Shown: positions 63,575 to 64,000 of the stretch, one piece after another
Layout of the letters: every line of letters starts with the position of its first letter
How positions within the stretch are numbered: the stretch's first letter is position 1
Origin: Bacillus sp. FJAT-27264
Lineage (GTDB): Bacteria > Bacillota > Bacilli > Paenibacillales > Paenibacillaceae
NCBI RefSeq assembly: GCF_001682855.1
Contig: NZ_MAQW01000032.1
Location: forward strand, 214,199 to 278,198
DNA length: 64,000 nucleotides
Direction: 5' to 3'
The notes under the pieces: generated by a model
Told to the model about the DNA's origin: nothing
Databases searched by the model: none
What the model saw: only the letters and a program-made list of their open reading frames with translations
Position numbers and translations under genes: made by a program

Positions 63575-63656
63575 TTTTATTATCATTGGAACACCGGCAG
63601 GTAAAGGAGGTAACGGAGGATCGTTTACCACCCTTGAACACGGAGTGGGGTATTAA
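63528..63656 (+). CDS. AloP-like secreted pro-peptide (quorum-sensing signal)
   Basis: 42 residues, too short for usual gene callers. MKKSLLTMTAVLALFSFIII is a Sec signal: two Lys, then a hydrophobic core; a small Gly/Asn linker follows, and the tail ends in LEHGVGY. AAGGAGGTGAGACAAA before the ATG is a strong ribosome site placed inside the receptor gene, whose 3' end it overlaps in another frame. The layout copies Phr, AimP and AloP genes, where the last 5 to 10 residues become the signal after export and cleavage. The exact mature peptide cannot be fixed by eye. Confidence 0.85.
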   Translation: MKKSLLTMTAVLALFSFIIIGTPAGKGGNGGSFTTLEHGVGY

Positions 63657-63658
63657 TC

Positions 63659-63677
63659 CGTTGGAACGTATCCAACG
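63659..63677 (+). other. Hairpin behind the pro-peptide gene
   Basis: CGTTGGA-ACGTA-TCCAACG starts 3 bases after the stop codon. It may protect the 3' end of the short message; no T-run follows directly. A second small GCAG/CTGC hairpin lies near 63704. Confidence 0.5.
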
Positions 63678-63790
63678 ATTGACCTTTTATAACCATAGAA
63701 CGCGGCAGTAAGCTGCATTTTTATAATATTTTATACAAGCAGAGCAGTGATGCCTCCCAAGATAACTTTGGTTGCACGCTGTAATGCCAC

Positions 63791-63828
63791 AAGATGATGC
63801 CCGGTTTCGTAGGGGTCATCTTTTTTTA
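63791..63828 (+). terminator. Intrinsic terminator of the receptor/peptide operon
   Basis: GATGA and CCC pair with GGG and TCATC, followed by T7. The 110 bases before it show no further gene. Confidence 0.8.
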
Positions 63829-63889
63829 TGTCAAAAAGCAAGGGCAGGAGTGTTTTGAATTCTGTAAAAAATGATACCGTATTCAATAT

Positions 63890-63931
63890 TTGACAAAGTG
63901 TTTTGCTGTAAATATAATTTAGGTTACCTAA
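63890..63931 (+). promoter_or_regulatory. Strong sigma-A promoter with operator-like palindrome
   Basis: TTGACA (63890-63895), 17-base spacer, TATAAT (63913-63918). TTAGGT-T-ACCTAA (63919-63931) abuts the -10, and a related TTAGCCAACCTAATTAA lies at 63951-63967. Both carry CCTAATTAA. The regulator is unknown. Confidence 0.75.
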
Positions 63932-63976
63932 TTAATAAACAGTTTAATTATTAGCCAACCTAATTAATTTGCGGGG

Positions 63977-64000
63977 TGATAAAGATTGGGATAAATGGAG
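63977..64000 (+). CDS. Glyceraldehyde-3-phosphate dehydrogenase, first codons only
   Basis: From GTG 63977 the frame reads VIKIGING, which is the highly conserved N-terminus of glyceraldehyde-3-phosphate dehydrogenases. The gene runs off the window after eight codons. It has its own strong promoter and a palindrome over the start site. GCGGG directly precedes the GTG, so the ribosome site is unusually close. The call rests on eight residues only. Confidence 0.55.

Noticed and set aside
62174..63656. Phage arbitrium (AimR/AimP) system
   Set aside because: No integrase, repressor or structural phage genes are nearby, and the receptor is longer than AimR; the chromosomal AloR/AloP type fits better.
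63951..63967. DtxR/IdeR-like iron box
   Set aside because: Only one half resembles the DtxR box and the spacing is one base short; kept as an unnamed operator-like site.
63995..63997. ATG as start of the last gene
   Set aside because: The GTG at 63977 gives VIKIGING, a conserved dehydrogenase start; the ATG lies in another frame and far from a ribosome site.

Overview
The window reads as chromosomal DNA of a Paenibacillus-type Gram-positive spore former. The clues are a moderate GC content, strong AGGAGG ribosome sites, LtaS and MprF envelope genes, a Spo0E-like phosphatase, futalosine-pathway menaquinone genes, and a receptor/peptide quorum-sensing pair of the AloR/AloP type known from Paenibacillus. 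No rRNA, tRNA, prophage, transposase or CRISPR array was seen. Most of the window is ordinary core or sugar-metabolism sequence in short operons, separated by clear intrinsic terminators.

Layout. 1-1063: 5' part of a TasA/camelysin-like surface protein with a Pro/Ser/Thr/Glu repeat, minus strand. 1170-2183: flavin monooxygenase. 2387-2491: a multi-stem structured intergenic element. 2580-7799: a LacI regulator and an alpha-glucoside-type ABC importer (binding protein and two permeases, no ATPase), with three matching LacI operators, a possible cre site and a stabiliser-type Shine-Dalgarno in the leader. 7805-14576: DinB-like protein, a second LacI regulator, a LysR/CynX-type pair, and a LysR plus aldo/keto reductase opposite an EamA exporter. 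14653-16700: a FapA/DUF342 protein behind a cyclic-di-GMP-I riboswitch. 17016-22376: FUSC-type exporter and potABCD. 22377-24025: a repeat-rich tract with four palindromic repeats and an orphan nuclease-plus-winged-helix protein. 24026-29535: methyltransferase, mqnB-mqnD, and an mhqR-mhqP-mhqO-mhqD-like quinone-detoxification cluster with two matching operators. 29605-33708: glpP-glpK-glpD with a GlpP-type leader terminator. 34117-49156: mprF, cytoplasmic alpha-amylase, DUF72, GNAT, VTT-family protein, aldo/keto reductase, cysteine desulfurase-like protein with a DsrE-like protein, acetate transporter, a MenA/UbiA prenyltransferase and an ABC exporter. 49363-53256: an MHYT-GGDEF-EAL protein and a chemoreceptor. 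53490-61632: MarR, LtaS-like, nuclease-helicase fusion, Gfo/Idh/MocA oxidoreductase, lrgAB with a divergent LysR regulator. 61743-64000: Spo0E-like, AloR-like receptor, its overlapping 42-residue pro-peptide, and what looks like the first codons of a glyceraldehyde-3-phosphate dehydrogenase.

The most interesting system is the last one: an RRNPP-type receptor whose 3' end overlaps a tiny secreted pro-peptide gene, directly downstream of a Spo0E-like gene. The receptor promoter carries a palindrome just after the -10 box. Two further regulatory themes stand out. One is c-di-GMP: a riboswitch on the FapA gene, and a GGDEF-EAL protein elsewhere in the window. The other is quinones: futalosine menaquinone genes beside a quinone-stress operon, with a prenyltransferase further on.

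All calls come from reading the sequence. No database search was run, so family names rest on recognised motifs, length and gene context.
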